This document shows, piece by piece, positions 26,501 through 35,819 of a stretch of 64,000 nucleotides of DNA. The position numbers were made by a program, and so were the translations under genes. Origin of the DNA: an uncultured Pseudomonadota bacterium (GTDB lineage: Bacteria > Pseudomonadota > Alphaproteobacteria > RF32 > CAG-239); the NCBI GenBank assembly GCA_947054505.1, contig CAMRWU010000001.1, positions 329,855 to 393,854 of the forward strand, given 5' to 3'. Under the pieces are notes generated by a model. It did not search any database, was not told the origin of the DNA, and saw only the letters and a list, made by a program, of their open reading frames with translations. The stretch's first letter is position 1. Each line of letters opens with the position of its first letter.

Positions 26501-27730
26501 ATGAAGCATTTGCAAAAGACATTTCTTCTTTTAGCGGCGGTATTCTTTTTTACCGACAGGTCTTTTGCTGCATTCAACGATTATGTGGTTTCAGCTTTGG
26601 ATGAGGTTAATATTCAGCTTAATAAAGTTTCCACCTTGCAAGATGACTATTCTGCCATGGCGCAGGAATATACGCAGGGAAAATTAGGCGAAATGGGAGA
26701 TTTGCAGGCTTCTGTAAAACAAGCAAAAAAAGTTAAGCAAGCTCAGAAAAACCTCAAAAAAATGCAAGATATGCAAAAAAAATTGCAAAAGGGTATAGAA
26801 GATGCCAAAAAGCTAAAAGATGACGCCATGGCAAAAGTTCAGGAAATGCAAGAGTTAAAAGATAAAGCCGTTGGAACGATTAAAGAAGCGCAAAATGTTT
26901 ATAATGAACAGATAAAAGCCGCGCAAGATTTAGCTAAGCAAGCGCATGAGGCGGCTAACGCTCAGTTCGAGGCAGTAACGGCTCAAGCTATGGAAATGCA
27001 GAATAAAATCAATGAACAACAAGCGGCTCAGGGGCTTTTGTCTGACATTCCGGAAGATGATGATTTTGATGTCTTGGCATATGAGGCAGATAGTAATCGT
27101 GCCGCATTTACTTCGGGGTTTGCCTCTGAGGTAACGCCTTTACCGGTTGCGATGGAGGCCGTACAATATAATTTGCCGCAAGGTATTGATGAAGACGGTA
27201 GCTTCTTGCCGCCTGCAACGGCTATGCAACCAATGACCATGTTGCCGGAAGCATCTGCGTTGCAAAAAGTTGGCGGAATGATTGAAAATGCGGCTTTGCA
27301 AGCCACGCTCCCCAATCAGGATATGTTGCAACAACTACCTGATGCATCCCAGCTTTTGGAGGCTCCTGCGGATGATGTTTTACAGCAGTCAGCACAAGCA
27401 CTTTCCGAAGAAAAAACGGAAAAAGAGAAGGCTGAATTAGCCGTTAATGAAAAAACAAAGCTTTCGCTTGAGGATCAGTTATTGGCGGCAGATGAAAATC
27501 AGATGCCGACAATGAGTGCGGAAGAGTTTAAGGCTCATCTGGAAGCTAAAGATGCAGAGAAGAGAGCGGCTCGACCTCAACGAGACTTGCAGGCCGAGGC
27601 AGAACAGTTTCAGCAAAAACTTCAAGCCAAAGATGAGGCAAAACGAGCATCTCTGGGCCTGAAAAGTTCTCGCAAGAGTTTCGGAACGGCAAAACAGGCA
27701 ATAAAATCAGAGGGAGGCAAGAATGAATAA
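26501..27730 (+). CDS. Exported coiled-coil protein
   Basis: 409 aa. Signal peptide to about residue 23 (FLLLAAVFFFTDRSFA). Residues 25-165 are almost pure coiled coil (KQAQKNLKKMQDMQKKLQKG, IEDAKKLKDDAMAKVQEMQE). The middle is acidic and Pro-rich, with LSDIPEDDDFDVLAY. The C-terminus has two copies of an (F)(Q/K)..L.AKDE.KRA motif (FKAHLEAKDAEKRAARP and FQQKLQAKDEAKRASLG). The stop overlaps the next gene in ATGAATAA. The N-terminal layout (short aromatic start, then long helix) recalls VirB5, but this is only a resemblance in form. Confidence 0.65.
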   Translation: MKHLQKTFLLLAAVFFFTDRSFAAFNDYVVSALDEVNIQLNKVSTLQDDYSAMAQEYTQGKLGEMGDLQASVKQAKKVKQAQKNLKKMQDMQKKLQKGIEDAKKLKDDAMAKVQEMQELKDKAVGTIKEAQNVYNEQIKAAQDLAKQAHEAANAQFEAVTAQAMEMQNKINEQQAAQGLLSDIPEDDDFDVLAYEADSNRAAFTSGFASEVTPLPVAMEAVQYNLPQGIDEDGSFLPPATAMQPMTMLPEASALQKVGGMIENAALQATLPNQDMLQQLPDASQLLEAPADDVLQQSAQALSEEKTEKEKAELAVNEKTKLSLEDQLLAADENQMPTMSAEEFKAHLEAKDAEKRAARPQRDLQAEAEQFQQKLQAKDEAKRASLGLKSSRKSFGTAKQAIKSEGGKNE

Positions 27731-28295
27731 GCAATATTACATAGGTTTATTTGCACTGTTGTTCTTGCTAAGTGGTGTTTCGTCGGTATTTTCCGCGGAA
27801 ATTCCGAGCTACATGAAGGATAATCTATCATCACCAAAGAGTAATATTTGCCCGATTATTTGTAATATCATGTATCCGGAGGGCGTTGTTAAAGGTAGTG
27901 ATGGAGCGCAAAATCTTGAAGAGGCTCAACAAAAATTGAAAAGAAAGCTTGTCGCCAAACTTTATGCCGAAGGTCTAACGACCAGAACCAATATGCAGAA
28001 GAAGGCTGAGGAGGACAAAAAGAAAGCTTTGGAAGGCGCAATAAGTTCTCCGATGAAAGATAAAAAAGAAGTATTAGACAGCATGCAACCGTATCTGATT
28101 AGCATTGTTAACCACCTGAGCAGCATTGCGGCTTTGGAGGCCAGTATTGCGGCTTTGGAGGGAACGCTTGCCATAACAAATGATCCCGGAAAAGCGAGTG
28201 TCTGTTTCTTGGAAAAGAGATGTCACTGTGCAGATCTTATCAATGGGTTGTCAGTGAAGGATATTTGTCCTGAAATGGAGGATGAGCATGAATAA
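27723..28295 (+). CDS. Exported Cys-rich helical protein
   Basis: 190 aa. Signal peptide to about residue 24 (IGLFALLFLLSGVSSVFSAE). The mature protein has seven or so Cys in two clusters, SNICPIICNIMY near the N-terminus and VCFLEKRCHCADLINGL plus ICPEM near the C-terminus. The ends may be held together by disulphides around a helical middle, where IAALEASIAALEG is a short internal repeat. GGGAGG precedes the ATG. It overlaps both neighbours by 8 bases (ATGAATAA each time). No family recognised. Confidence 0.65.
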   Translation: MNKQYYIGLFALLFLLSGVSSVFSAEIPSYMKDNLSSPKSNICPIICNIMYPEGVVKGSDGAQNLEEAQQKLKRKLVAKLYAEGLTTRTNMQKKAEEDKKKALEGAISSPMKDKKEVLDSMQPYLISIVNHLSSIAALEASIAALEGTLAITNDPGKASVCFLEKRCHCADLINGLSVKDICPEMEDEHE

Positions 28296-29226
28296 AAATG
28301 TTATCTTGTCAGTTTTTTGTTGTATCAGTTTGTTTTCCGCTTCTTTTGTACAGGCACAAATGTTGAATGTTGATGCGCCTGAAACGGTTTCGGACAGTTC
28401 CAACCTTATCGGAAAAGTGACCGACCATGTCAAAGAAGCCCAAAAATATATAGAAAACTCCCAATTCGGCAAGGCTATCGGTGATGGTATAAAATATGCC
28501 AAACAAGGTATGGCTTATGCCAAGGAAGGTTACACAAAAGCAATGGAATATTACAATCAGGGAATGGCCTATAAAAACGAACTGGTTAACAGTCCTGAAT
28601 ATAAAATTGCTAAGAAGAGTGCGGAAATAGCACTGTTGGAAACAAAATTAAAGGAACTGGAAAAACAACAGGAACAGGCCGAGCAGGAAACGGATGACAA
28701 AATAAGTTTGGTTCAGGCGGAAGCGGATGCAAAAATTAAAAATCTGAATAAAAATATGGCCAATGTACAAATTATGATGGCGGACGGAGATAATGAACAG
28801 GCCCGAGCAATGGCGCAAAACATAAACAATGAGATTGCCCAGATTAGGCAAGAGACGGCCAATAAAGTAGCGGTTCTGCAAAGTGAGTTACAACAAAAGA
28901 CAGGGGTTGCTCCTCAGCAAAATAAGGCAATCAGCGTTGAACAAAGCGATGAAGATGAAAATCGCGATACCGAAACAACAATGGATTGGGAGATCTTAGG
29001 TCAAAATGCCGATGATGTGGTTTCGGCGTTAAAGCCCGGTGTTCGGATGACGGACAAACTTTCGGTTGCACAAAAGCCGCTTTTGCAAAAGGCTCAGTCA
29101 CAAGAAAATCTTGCATTAACAAGTAAAACTCTTCAGCAAAACAAACTAAAACAACCTGTTGCTTCGGCACAAAAGATATCAGGAGTGCAAAAGGCAAGAA
29201 CAACCATCCAAAGGATAAAGGAGTAA
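28288..29226 (+). CDS. Exported coiled-coil protein
   Basis: 312 aa from the ATG at 28288. An in-frame ATG 6 bases earlier (28282) follows the GGAGG with no spacing, while 28288 has 6 bases, so 28288 is chosen. Signal peptide to about residue 24 (VFCCISLFSASFVQAQ). Residues 40-100 contain YAKQGMAYAKEGYTKAMEYY, an alanine/tyrosine helical repeat. A coiled coil at 110-215 (ALLETKLKELEKQQEQAEQE) follows. The C-terminal 90 residues are low-complexity, rich in Gln, Lys and Ala. Function unknown. Confidence 0.65.
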   Translation: MNKNVILSVFCCISLFSASFVQAQMLNVDAPETVSDSSNLIGKVTDHVKEAQKYIENSQFGKAIGDGIKYAKQGMAYAKEGYTKAMEYYNQGMAYKNELVNSPEYKIAKKSAEIALLETKLKELEKQQEQAEQETDDKISLVQAEADAKIKNLNKNMANVQIMMADGDNEQARAMAQNINNEIAQIRQETANKVAVLQSELQQKTGVAPQQNKAISVEQSDEDENRDTETTMDWEILGQNADDVVSALKPGVRMTDKLSVAQKPLLQKAQSQENLALTSKTLQQNKLKQPVASAQKISGVQKARTTIQRIKE

Positions 29227-29229
29227 GAA

Positions 29230-30039
29230 ATGTCATACTTTAGGAAATATGCGATTACTCTTATTGCCGCAACTTTTATGGTTAGTTGTATAAGCATCAA
29301 CTATGTTTATGCTCAGTCGCTGGACAGCCAAAAACAAGCATTGCTTGAAAAAATGGAAAAAGAACAAAAAGCCTTGGCCAAACTTGTTGCCAAAACGGCT
29401 CAAGAAAACATATCGTTTGATAATCCAATGGATGCGCTCAAAGATATAGAATCTCAAGTGTTGTTGGATAAAAATACTCCGGAAACAGTCAAAAATCTCA
29501 ATGACATCAAAGAAAGTCGCTATGAAATGCGTCGTGAAGCAATTTTTCAGTCATTTATTTTGGGCGCAAAAAGCAAATTTGATAAAGGAAGCTCCAAAAA
29601 CGAGATTGAATCACTTGTTGAATTGATGAAAACAATGCCGGGAGAGTCCGAGGGTTCGGGAAACTATACAGAAGTTATTCTGGCCGAGATGGTGTTGGTC
29701 ATGAATTATATCCGAACAGAATTAGCCGACATATATAGAGAAGCCGCCAAAGAAGCCGCGGAAATACAACACATGAAAAGCGCCGGCGCTATCGCAGAAA
29801 CATTTAATATGTGCCAGTATTATACGGAGCGCCAACCAAAGAAATCATTGCTGGATAAAGCTAAAGGACTGGCCGATAAAGCGAAAAACGCCTATGAAAA
29901 AGGAACAGCTGTGGCAGCACAGGCTTCTGAAGCGATGTCTGCCGTTAGTGAAATTAAAAATACAACACAAGGCTTGATTAGCGAAGCTCAAAGCTCTATT
30001 CCGTTAAAACCGGAAGACTTAACAGGAGGGGTGTTCTAA
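29230..30039 (+). CDS. Exported helical protein
   Basis: 269 aa. Signal peptide to about residue 29 (IAATFMVSCISINYVYAQ). The VSC is not at a good lipobox position, so signal peptidase I cleavage at YAQ is preferred. The body is helical with a middle region EVILAEMVLVMNYIRTELAD and a single Cys (FNMCQYYTERQPKKS). The C-terminal helix DKAKGLADKAKNAYEKGTAV is alanine-rich. AAGGAGTAAG precedes the ATG. The stop and the next start share one base (TAATG). Function unknown, but the layout is like other members of this run. Confidence 0.65.
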   Translation: MSYFRKYAITLIAATFMVSCISINYVYAQSLDSQKQALLEKMEKEQKALAKLVAKTAQENISFDNPMDALKDIESQVLLDKNTPETVKNLNDIKESRYEMRREAIFQSFILGAKSKFDKGSSKNEIESLVELMKTMPGESEGSGNYTEVILAEMVLVMNYIRTELADIYREAAKEAAEIQHMKSAGAIAETFNMCQYYTERQPKKSLLDKAKGLADKAKNAYEKGTAVAAQASEAMSAVSEIKNTTQGLISEAQSSIPLKPEDLTGGVF

Positions 30040-33000
30040 TGAAGAAAACGTGTATAATCCGTATTCTGTTTGTTTTCGTGGGGTTGTTTGGTTTTATAGC
30101 CTCTTCTCAGGCTTTGTTTCTTGATAAAATTCTGAAGTCTCCCAGTCTCAGCTTGCCGACTTTTGATGTTCCGCAGGATGCGGTGACAATTGGAAAGAGT
30201 TTGCAACAGACTTTTTTGAATGCGAGTAAAACAAAAAACCAGATTCAAAGTGATTTGGACAATCTTCAATCGGCGATTAATTCCGTTTTGAATTTTTCAC
30301 CGGAGGCCATGTTGGATTCTGCTCTCAATCCGGGGGCAAGAAGTGCCGAGAGTTGCAAAATCAACAATTTGAAAGTTGATATCTACAATCCTGATGATGT
30401 TGAAAAAGCGCTGACGTTGATTACGTTAAAAGAGCCTGATAGACCAATGTTGGATGCATTCAAAGAAAATAAAAGTCGTTTTCTAGAGGCCAACATTTTA
30501 GACATCTTAACCGCATCGCGGGAATTGAACGCTTATTTAGATGTTGTGGTAGAAGTTTCTCTTGAGGAATTAAAGAAATCCGTTACCGAGGGCGGAAATG
30601 GTTCTCCGGCGCCGGAAGCCGGTAATGAAACGGCTTTAAATGAAAAAGAAACAATCCGTGCTATGGATAATTTGCTGGAGCTTTTGGAAAAGGTTGTCGC
30701 TCTCAAAGCGCAGTTGCGGGCTGTACAAGCCTTAAAAGGCGGAGTTATCCAACCGGAGAAATACACAAGGGGCGGAGAAGATGAGACACAACAAAGCGAT
30801 GACAAAGATAGTGATGGGCAAAGTGCCGCTCTTGAAGTGCTCGGCGCTTCCCGTCAATATGCGCAATCTATTCCGCTGGCTTTTGCACAGTTAAGCAGTT
30901 CTAAAGCTGTTGAAACCGCATCAAAAGCAGAAATATCGACCTTATCAGCTTCATCTCAAAGACAATTGAAGTATTTGTCGCAGACTTTGGATTTCGTTGA
31001 AGCTCCTGAATCGGATGTTTCTCACGCTTTTTATGACAATGCCGAACAAATGGATGAAATGAACAAGCTTGAGCCGATTAATCGGGATATTCAAGATGCG
31101 ATTTCTGCACATAATATGATTCACAATTTGCCGGAATATAAATCTGCGGCGGAAGGATATAACAAGATTGTTGAACAACATAAAAAAGCTGTTGAAGCCG
31201 TAAAGGCATCGCAAAAATGCGTACAACAGTTTGTTGACCGCCGTTATAACAATGCTTTATCCGTTGTCAACGGCGGAGTGTCTGATGCCACGGCTTATGA
31301 GCAGATGAAAGGTATCGGCGGTTGGGCGATTGATGCTTTTGAAACCGCCAAAGCCGCACAAGTTACGACCGATACAATCGGTGATGAGGCGTTTTCCGGT
31401 TATGATTATGATCCGGATGTGAAGTTAACGGCGGATTTGGTTCAGGATAATGACGTCTATCAAAAAGTCAGCAAACAGAATACAAGCAGCGGCAGTCCGG
31501 CTCGACAGGAACAATCTTTGAAAGAATCCCGAGAAACGATGCTAATTCCATGGGAAGTCGGTGCCGAGGCATCAAAAATGCTTGCCGCATCTCCGCAGGA
31601 TTGGGGAGATGTTAAAAGTAGATTTCCGATTTGGACAGATACCAAGAGTTTTTATAATCAATATCTGAACGGAAAATACGAAAATATTGAAACTCTGTTA
31701 AAAAGTTTTTCTGCGAATGATGTTTTGGCGTTGATTGTTGCTAAGTTACAGGGAATAGACAAGCAAGCTTCTGAAACACGCAAGCAAAAAGAATTTGTGC
31801 GGCTTGATGAAGAGTTAAGTGCGGAAACACAGAAAAGCCAACAGCAATATGATGCGGAATATAACAATCACCTTTCTCAGCAAAATACGTCGCAAAGTGC
31901 TTTGCAACAGCGCCGTGCGGCCTTGGCGACACAGTTGGAAGCGGCCGCGGCTGAATATAAGGAGGTAACGGACGAAATTTCTGATACGCGTCAGCAGATA
32001 GAAGAAGATAGCATCAATAATCTTCGTGAAGAGATTATGTACATTGAGCCGTTTCCGACCGTCACTACGGAAGATAAAAATGCATCATTATTGCCTTTGG
32101 GCGGATACGGTGTTTTGTTGAAAGGACAATTTGGGATTGCGTCGGCTTATTTGAGTGCGGAAGAAGCAGCAACAACACTCAACAGCAGAATAAGCACGCA
32201 AAAAGAAAATTCCAAGCTTGATGAACTCAAGGAGAAAGAAAAAACGCTGGACAACAAAGTCGGAAAGCTGAAAAAAGAGTTGGAAGCTTTAGATGAACTG
32301 ATAGCTCAGGAAAAACTTGAATCTCAAAAGAAAGTGCAGACAATCCAGTCCTCGGCCAAAGAAAAAATATTGTCTCTGAAAAATAAATTCAGCAAGGCCA
32401 AGGATGAACTGGAAGAAAGTTTTGGAGTCGATGCCGCCACCGGAATAACGTTGCTGGCAGAAGATACTGTAGCCAAACAAAAAGAGAGCTTTTTGAAAAA
32501 GTTTGGTGAAACGGCAGTCTTTAATGGACCGACAGCGGCCAGTCTGACCGGCGGTCTGGCTTCGGTGATTGAAAATGCGTTGGATGCGTTATATGCTCAG
32601 GTCGATGCCAGAATTAAACTTGCTCGCAGTCAGCTGGCAAAGCTGGGGGATAATCTTTATGATCCCGCTTATCATGAACAAGTGGTTGAAATCCATAAAA
32701 GCTTGATAACTGATTTAAAAGCGATGGTTCTGACAATCAATTATTCAGGACTGGGTGTCGCATCAAAAATCTTTTTATATGAAACTTTGTTGACCGCAGA
32801 TACATCGCCGGAAACGGAAGGATATTTTGTCGGCGCCGTTGCTAAAGAGCGCGATTTGAAAGCGCCGATGCCTGTTCCGGGATTGAATTTACCACCCTTG
32901 CGTGAAGTTGTTCATTTTGATGATATCGATTTTCAAAATGTGAAACCCTATGATGAAAAACGTAAGGTCAGTGAACCGATTAGCCGAGAAGACTTCTTAA

Positions 33001-33995
33001 ATTACGGACGAGAGATACCGGCGATTTGGAAGATGATACTTCAAAACAGGGCTTTTGTTGAGAAAGACTTAAATCTCAAGGCGTTGCTGAACGAAGGGTG
33101 TACGCAGGTTGCTTTCTTCCGTGGCGGATTTATGCCATGTCGGGTGAAAGGCGGATCAGTAATCGTTGATGTCAATTCTGATGGCAAATATATAAAGGGA
33201 AGTGCCGCTGGGTCGTTGAATGAATGTCCGTATTTGGAAATGCGCGGCGGTCAGGTATTTAATACTCTTTATGAGCAGAATGTTGTTTTCTCGCCATCGT
33301 TGGAAAAAAGAGCGGCGCAAGATTGCACCTATAGTGAATTGGGAACATTGCTTGATGCCGATGAAAACGGCACTCTATACCTCCGCCAAACCACTTATGA
33401 CGCTTATCGCGACGGTATTGAAACAATGAAAAAAATGGAAAAATCGGGAGGTGATTATGATGCGCCGCCGTTAACACATGCCTATGGTGATGCTATGCTC
33501 AATACCAATCAGTTTGGCGATTATTTGCGTTATGTGGAAAATGAGCAGGGATTGCGCCGCCATAAAGAAGAAGTCAAACAAGATTATGAAGACAATCTGG
33601 CCACGCTCAAAGAGCTGTTGCTGAAATATGGCTATATTGTTCCGGCAGACTTTGATATCATCAAGAGTTATGATGAAGTGCGCCGTCGTTTGGATACAAT
33701 CAAAAATACCAAGGTTAAAGATGCTTTGGAGAAGATTGAAGATGTTGCGGTGGAGGATAACGAACCGGTGGCAACCAACGTTGATAGGTATAAAAGAGTT
33801 ATCTCCGCTTTGCAAAAAGATAAGGACGAAATGACAGCAATCAGTGATTTGGATGCTGAGAACAATCATCTTGACGAAGATTTGAAAAGCGCTAAAGTAA
33901 ACAACGAAGTCGCTGATAAATATGGCAAACATTTAGACAATATGGCTGACGAGCAGAGTAAAATTTCAGCAACGCCTTATTGTGCAATATATTAG
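30039..33995 (+). CDS. Very large exported coiled-coil protein (1318 aa)
   Basis: Signal peptide to about residue 25 (ILFVFVGLFGFIASSQA). The protein is mostly helical, with strong coiled coils at about 590-650 and 720-800 (ELKEKEKTLDNKVGKLKKEL) and again near the C-terminus (1150-1310). A more globular region (about 1000-1110) has an Asp-rich IVDVNSDGKYIKGSA and several Cys (EGCTQVAFF, FMPCRVKGG, NECPYLEM, AQDCTYSEL). Last of the seven exported genes and directly upstream of virB8, with AGAGACGC between them. No known domain. Size and position suggest a structural or surface component of the secretion machine. This is inference. Confidence 0.7.
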   Translation: MKKTCIIRILFVFVGLFGFIASSQALFLDKILKSPSLSLPTFDVPQDAVTIGKSLQQTFLNASKTKNQIQSDLDNLQSAINSVLNFSPEAMLDSALNPGARSAESCKINNLKVDIYNPDDVEKALTLITLKEPDRPMLDAFKENKSRFLEANILDILTASRELNAYLDVVVEVSLEELKKSVTEGGNGSPAPEAGNETALNEKETIRAMDNLLELLEKVVALKAQLRAVQALKGGVIQPEKYTRGGEDETQQSDDKDSDGQSAALEVLGASRQYAQSIPLAFAQLSSSKAVETASKAEISTLSASSQRQLKYLSQTLDFVEAPESDVSHAFYDNAEQMDEMNKLEPINRDIQDAISAHNMIHNLPEYKSAAEGYNKIVEQHKKAVEAVKASQKCVQQFVDRRYNNALSVVNGGVSDATAYEQMKGIGGWAIDAFETAKAAQVTTDTIGDEAFSGYDYDPDVKLTADLVQDNDVYQKVSKQNTSSGSPARQEQSLKESRETMLIPWEVGAEASKMLAASPQDWGDVKSRFPIWTDTKSFYNQYLNGKYENIETLLKSFSANDVLALIVAKLQGIDKQASETRKQKEFVRLDEELSAETQKSQQQYDAEYNNHLSQQNTSQSALQQRRAALATQLEAAAAEYKEVTDEISDTRQQIEEDSINNLREEIMYIEPFPTVTTEDKNASLLPLGGYGVLLKGQFGIASAYLSAEEAATTLNSRISTQKENSKLDELKEKEKTLDNKVGKLKKELEALDELIAQEKLESQKKVQTIQSSAKEKILSLKNKFSKAKDELEESFGVDAATGITLLAEDTVAKQKESFLKKFGETAVFNGPTAASLTGGLASVIENALDALYAQVDARIKLARSQLAKLGDNLYDPAYHEQVVEIHKSLITDLKAMVLTINYSGLGVASKIFLYETLLTADTSPETEGYFVGAVAKERDLKAPMPVPGLNLPPLREVVHFDDIDFQNVKPYDEKRKVSEPISREDFLNYGREIPAIWKMILQNRAFVEKDLNLKALLNEGCTQVAFFRGGFMPCRVKGGSVIVDVNSDGKYIKGSAAGSLNECPYLEMRGGQVFNTLYEQNVVFSPSLEKRAAQDCTYSELGTLLDADENGTLYLRQTTYDAYRDGIETMKKMEKSGGDYDAPPLTHAYGDAMLNTNQFGDYLRYVENEQGLRRHKEEVKQDYEDNLATLKELLLKYGYIVPADFDIIKSYDEVRRRLDTIKNTKVKDALEKIEDVAVEDNEPVATNVDRYKRVISALQKDKDEMTAISDLDAENNHLDEDLKSAKVNNEVADKYGKHLDNMADEQSKISATPYCAIY

Positions 33996-34010
33996 AGAAG
34001 AGACGCTTTA

Positions 34011-34769
34011 ATGGAAACACCTCAAATACAAAATGGCAGTCGCCCGTTGGCTTTGGAAAATCCCAACAATAAGAATTATGAGTTTATTAACCACATGGAT
34101 CGGGAAGCCGAAAGTTCCAAGATGTGGTATTATTTGTGGTTGTCTCGTTTCTTTATTGTTTTTGCGACAATTTCTCTGCTTTTGATGATAAGCGCTTCCT
34201 TGGCATTGTTTTCTTTGGCACCGAAAGTCAGTGTGGAACCGTTTCTGATTATCAATCAGGATACGTCAGAAGGAATTGTTCGTGAAGAACCGATTACCAG
34301 TGACATGTCTTCAAAAGACAAGCTGATGGAAACATTCATCAAGCAGTATGTAATCGTACGCAACACGGTTATTAATGATCCGATGGAAATGCGTTCTCGC
34401 TGGATGCGCGGCGGTATGGTCAATTTTCTTTCTTCGGTAGAAGTTTTTGCCGAATTTGATAAGGTCGCTCAGGGCAACTGGGAAAGAATGTTCAAACAGG
34501 CTTTGGTTCGCGAGGTCGAGATTATTTCCGTCAGTCGTCAGGGCGGGGCGCGAAGTCCTGTTTGGAAAGTCGACTTCAAGAGTTATGACATGTACGATGA
34601 GCAAGGAAAAAGTCAGGCGCAAAAAGAGTCTACGTTACGTGTTCGTTATTGGACAGCGTCTTTGACGGCATATTTTATAAAAGAACGGATGTTTATCGGT
34701 CGTCGTCTTATCAATCCTCTGGGGTTCACCGTGACCAGATATTCTCAAACCGAGGTTGATATCTTCTAA
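34011..34769 (+). CDS. virB8: VirB8-like inner-membrane protein, copy 1
   Basis: 252 aa. Short cytoplasmic N-terminus, one transmembrane helix (about 44-66, FFIVFATISLLLMISASLAL), then a periplasmic VirB8 fold: VSVEPFLIINQDT, FIKQYVIVRNTVINDPMEMRSRW, a KVDFKSYDMYDEQGK strand, RVRYWTASLTAYF, and the closing NPLGFTVTRYS. VirB8 links the inner-membrane complex to VirB9/VirB10. Paralogous to the gene at 35073, with which it shares the VEPFL, RYWTASL/NYWTASL and NP.GFTVTRY motifs. Confidence 0.9.
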   Translation: METPQIQNGSRPLALENPNNKNYEFINHMDREAESSKMWYYLWLSRFFIVFATISLLLMISASLALFSLAPKVSVEPFLIINQDTSEGIVREEPITSDMSSKDKLMETFIKQYVIVRNTVINDPMEMRSRWMRGGMVNFLSSVEVFAEFDKVAQGNWERMFKQALVREVEIISVSRQGGARSPVWKVDFKSYDMYDEQGKSQAQKESTLRVRYWTASLTAYFIKERMFIGRRLINPLGFTVTRYSQTEVDIF

Positions 34770-34816
34770 TTTGTTGATAAGTATAGTGAAGCCGTTAGAC
34801 TTTTAAACTAAAAGAG

Positions 34817-34822
34817 TATAAT
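34817..34822 (+). promoter_or_regulatory. Possible internal promoter (-10 TATAAT)
   Basis: A consensus TATAAT lies in the 99-base gap after the first virB8 gene, about 47 bases before the lipoprotein gene. No convincing -35 is present. It may give extra expression of the virB7-to-virB11 part of the locus. Confidence 0.25.
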
Positions 34823-34868
34823 TTCATAATATCTGGAGTTGTATTTATAGTCTTAAGAGGGCTTTTTT

Positions 34869-35057
34869 ATGAATAAATATGTGAAAATTATCACTATTTC
34901 TGTGGTTTTCCTGCTTTCGGGATGTTTTGGTTCGTACTATGAGCCGGAACCGGTCGGAATTGGTAAAGGGAGTGATGAGTTGAAACTGTCTCCCTGCGCA
35001 TGTATGGAAATCGAGTTGCCGAAGAACCTGCCGGACTGGTTTGTTGCAATCATTTAG
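34869..35057 (+). CDS. virB7: VirB7-like small lipoprotein
   Basis: 62 aa. A lipoprotein signal (IISVVFLLSGC type, reading VVFLLSGCFGSYY) places Cys at residue 19. The mature part is about 44 residues with two further Cys (LSPCACMEIELP). VirB7 proteins are short outer-membrane lipoproteins that bind VirB9, often through a disulphide, and are encoded beside virB8 and virB9, as here. Sequence similarity among VirB7 proteins is too weak to confirm from reading alone. Lipoprotein status is firm; the VirB7 name rests on size and position. It is preceded by AAGAGGGC. Confidence 0.6.
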   Translation: MNKYVKIITISVVFLLSGCFGSYYEPEPVGIGKGSDELKLSPCACMEIELPKNLPDWFVAII

Positions 35058-35072
35058 TGAGTAAGGTGAAAT

Positions 35073-35807
35073 ATGGCTGATCAGATAGAAGGAACTTCCG
35101 CCAATCGCAGGCTTATCGGGAATGCAAACGCTCGTAGGCGTGGTGCGCCGCGTTCCTCCGGCTCTGATTTGTTTGTGGCTAATGTTGGTGAAAAACGCTA
35201 TTTGTGGACGGCGCGCGCTTTTGCGGTAATTACGGCGCTGAGTATTTGCTGTAATATTGTTTTGATGATGGCGATATATCAGGTGTTGCCTCTGTATCGT
35301 GTGGAGCCGTTTCTCTTGACTTTTCAAAATCGCTCGGAACAAGTTTATAATATTCAGCCGGTAAGAAACGGTTTGCGCAATCAAAAGGCTATTACCGAGG
35401 TGTTTGTGCGTGAATATGTTTTGTTGCGTAGTAGCTTTGATCGGGATATTCCGGAGATGGAAGCGCGTTGGATGCCTGGCGGGCCGATTCAGGAAATGTC
35501 GACGGCAAATGTTTATCAAGACTTCTTGAATAATACTGCTCAAAAAGCTCTTGGTGTTATCCGTTCTCGCGGATTGTCCAGAGAGGTTAAAATTCTTTCT
35601 GTGAATGAGCTAACCTCGGGGATTTGGCAGGTTGAGTATGAAACTCGTGATATGTATCCTGAATCGCAGAAGCCGGAAGTGAATTATTGGACGGCTTCAT
35701 TGAATGTGGGATATCGTAGGAAAAGCGTGAAATATGGTGATCGATTGAAGAACCCGACCGGTTTTACGGTGACCAGATATGCATTGACCTTTAATAAAGT
35801 TGAATAG
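35073..35807 (+). CDS. virB8: VirB8-like inner-membrane protein, copy 2
   Basis: 244 aa. A basic cytoplasmic N-terminus (NANARRRGAPRS) is followed by one transmembrane helix (about 49-70, FAVITALSICCNIVLMMAIY) and the VirB8 periplasmic domain: YRVEPFLLTFQNRSEQVY, FVREYVLLRSSFDRDIPEM, WQVEYETRDMYPESQ, NYWTASLNVGYRRKS and NPTGFTVTRYALTF. AAGGTGAA precedes the ATG. The two copies are well diverged, so they probably form a hetero-oligomer or serve separate subcomplexes, as proposed for duplicated VirB8 in Rickettsiales. It begins 15 bases after the lipoprotein stop. Confidence 0.9.
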   Translation: MADQIEGTSANRRLIGNANARRRGAPRSSGSDLFVANVGEKRYLWTARAFAVITALSICCNIVLMMAIYQVLPLYRVEPFLLTFQNRSEQVYNIQPVRNGLRNQKAITEVFVREYVLLRSSFDRDIPEMEARWMPGGPIQEMSTANVYQDFLNNTAQKALGVIRSRGLSREVKILSVNELTSGIWQVEYETRDMYPESQKPEVNYWTASLNVGYRRKSVKYGDRLKNPTGFTVTRYALTFNKVE

Positions 35808-35819
35808 GCGGACGATTTT

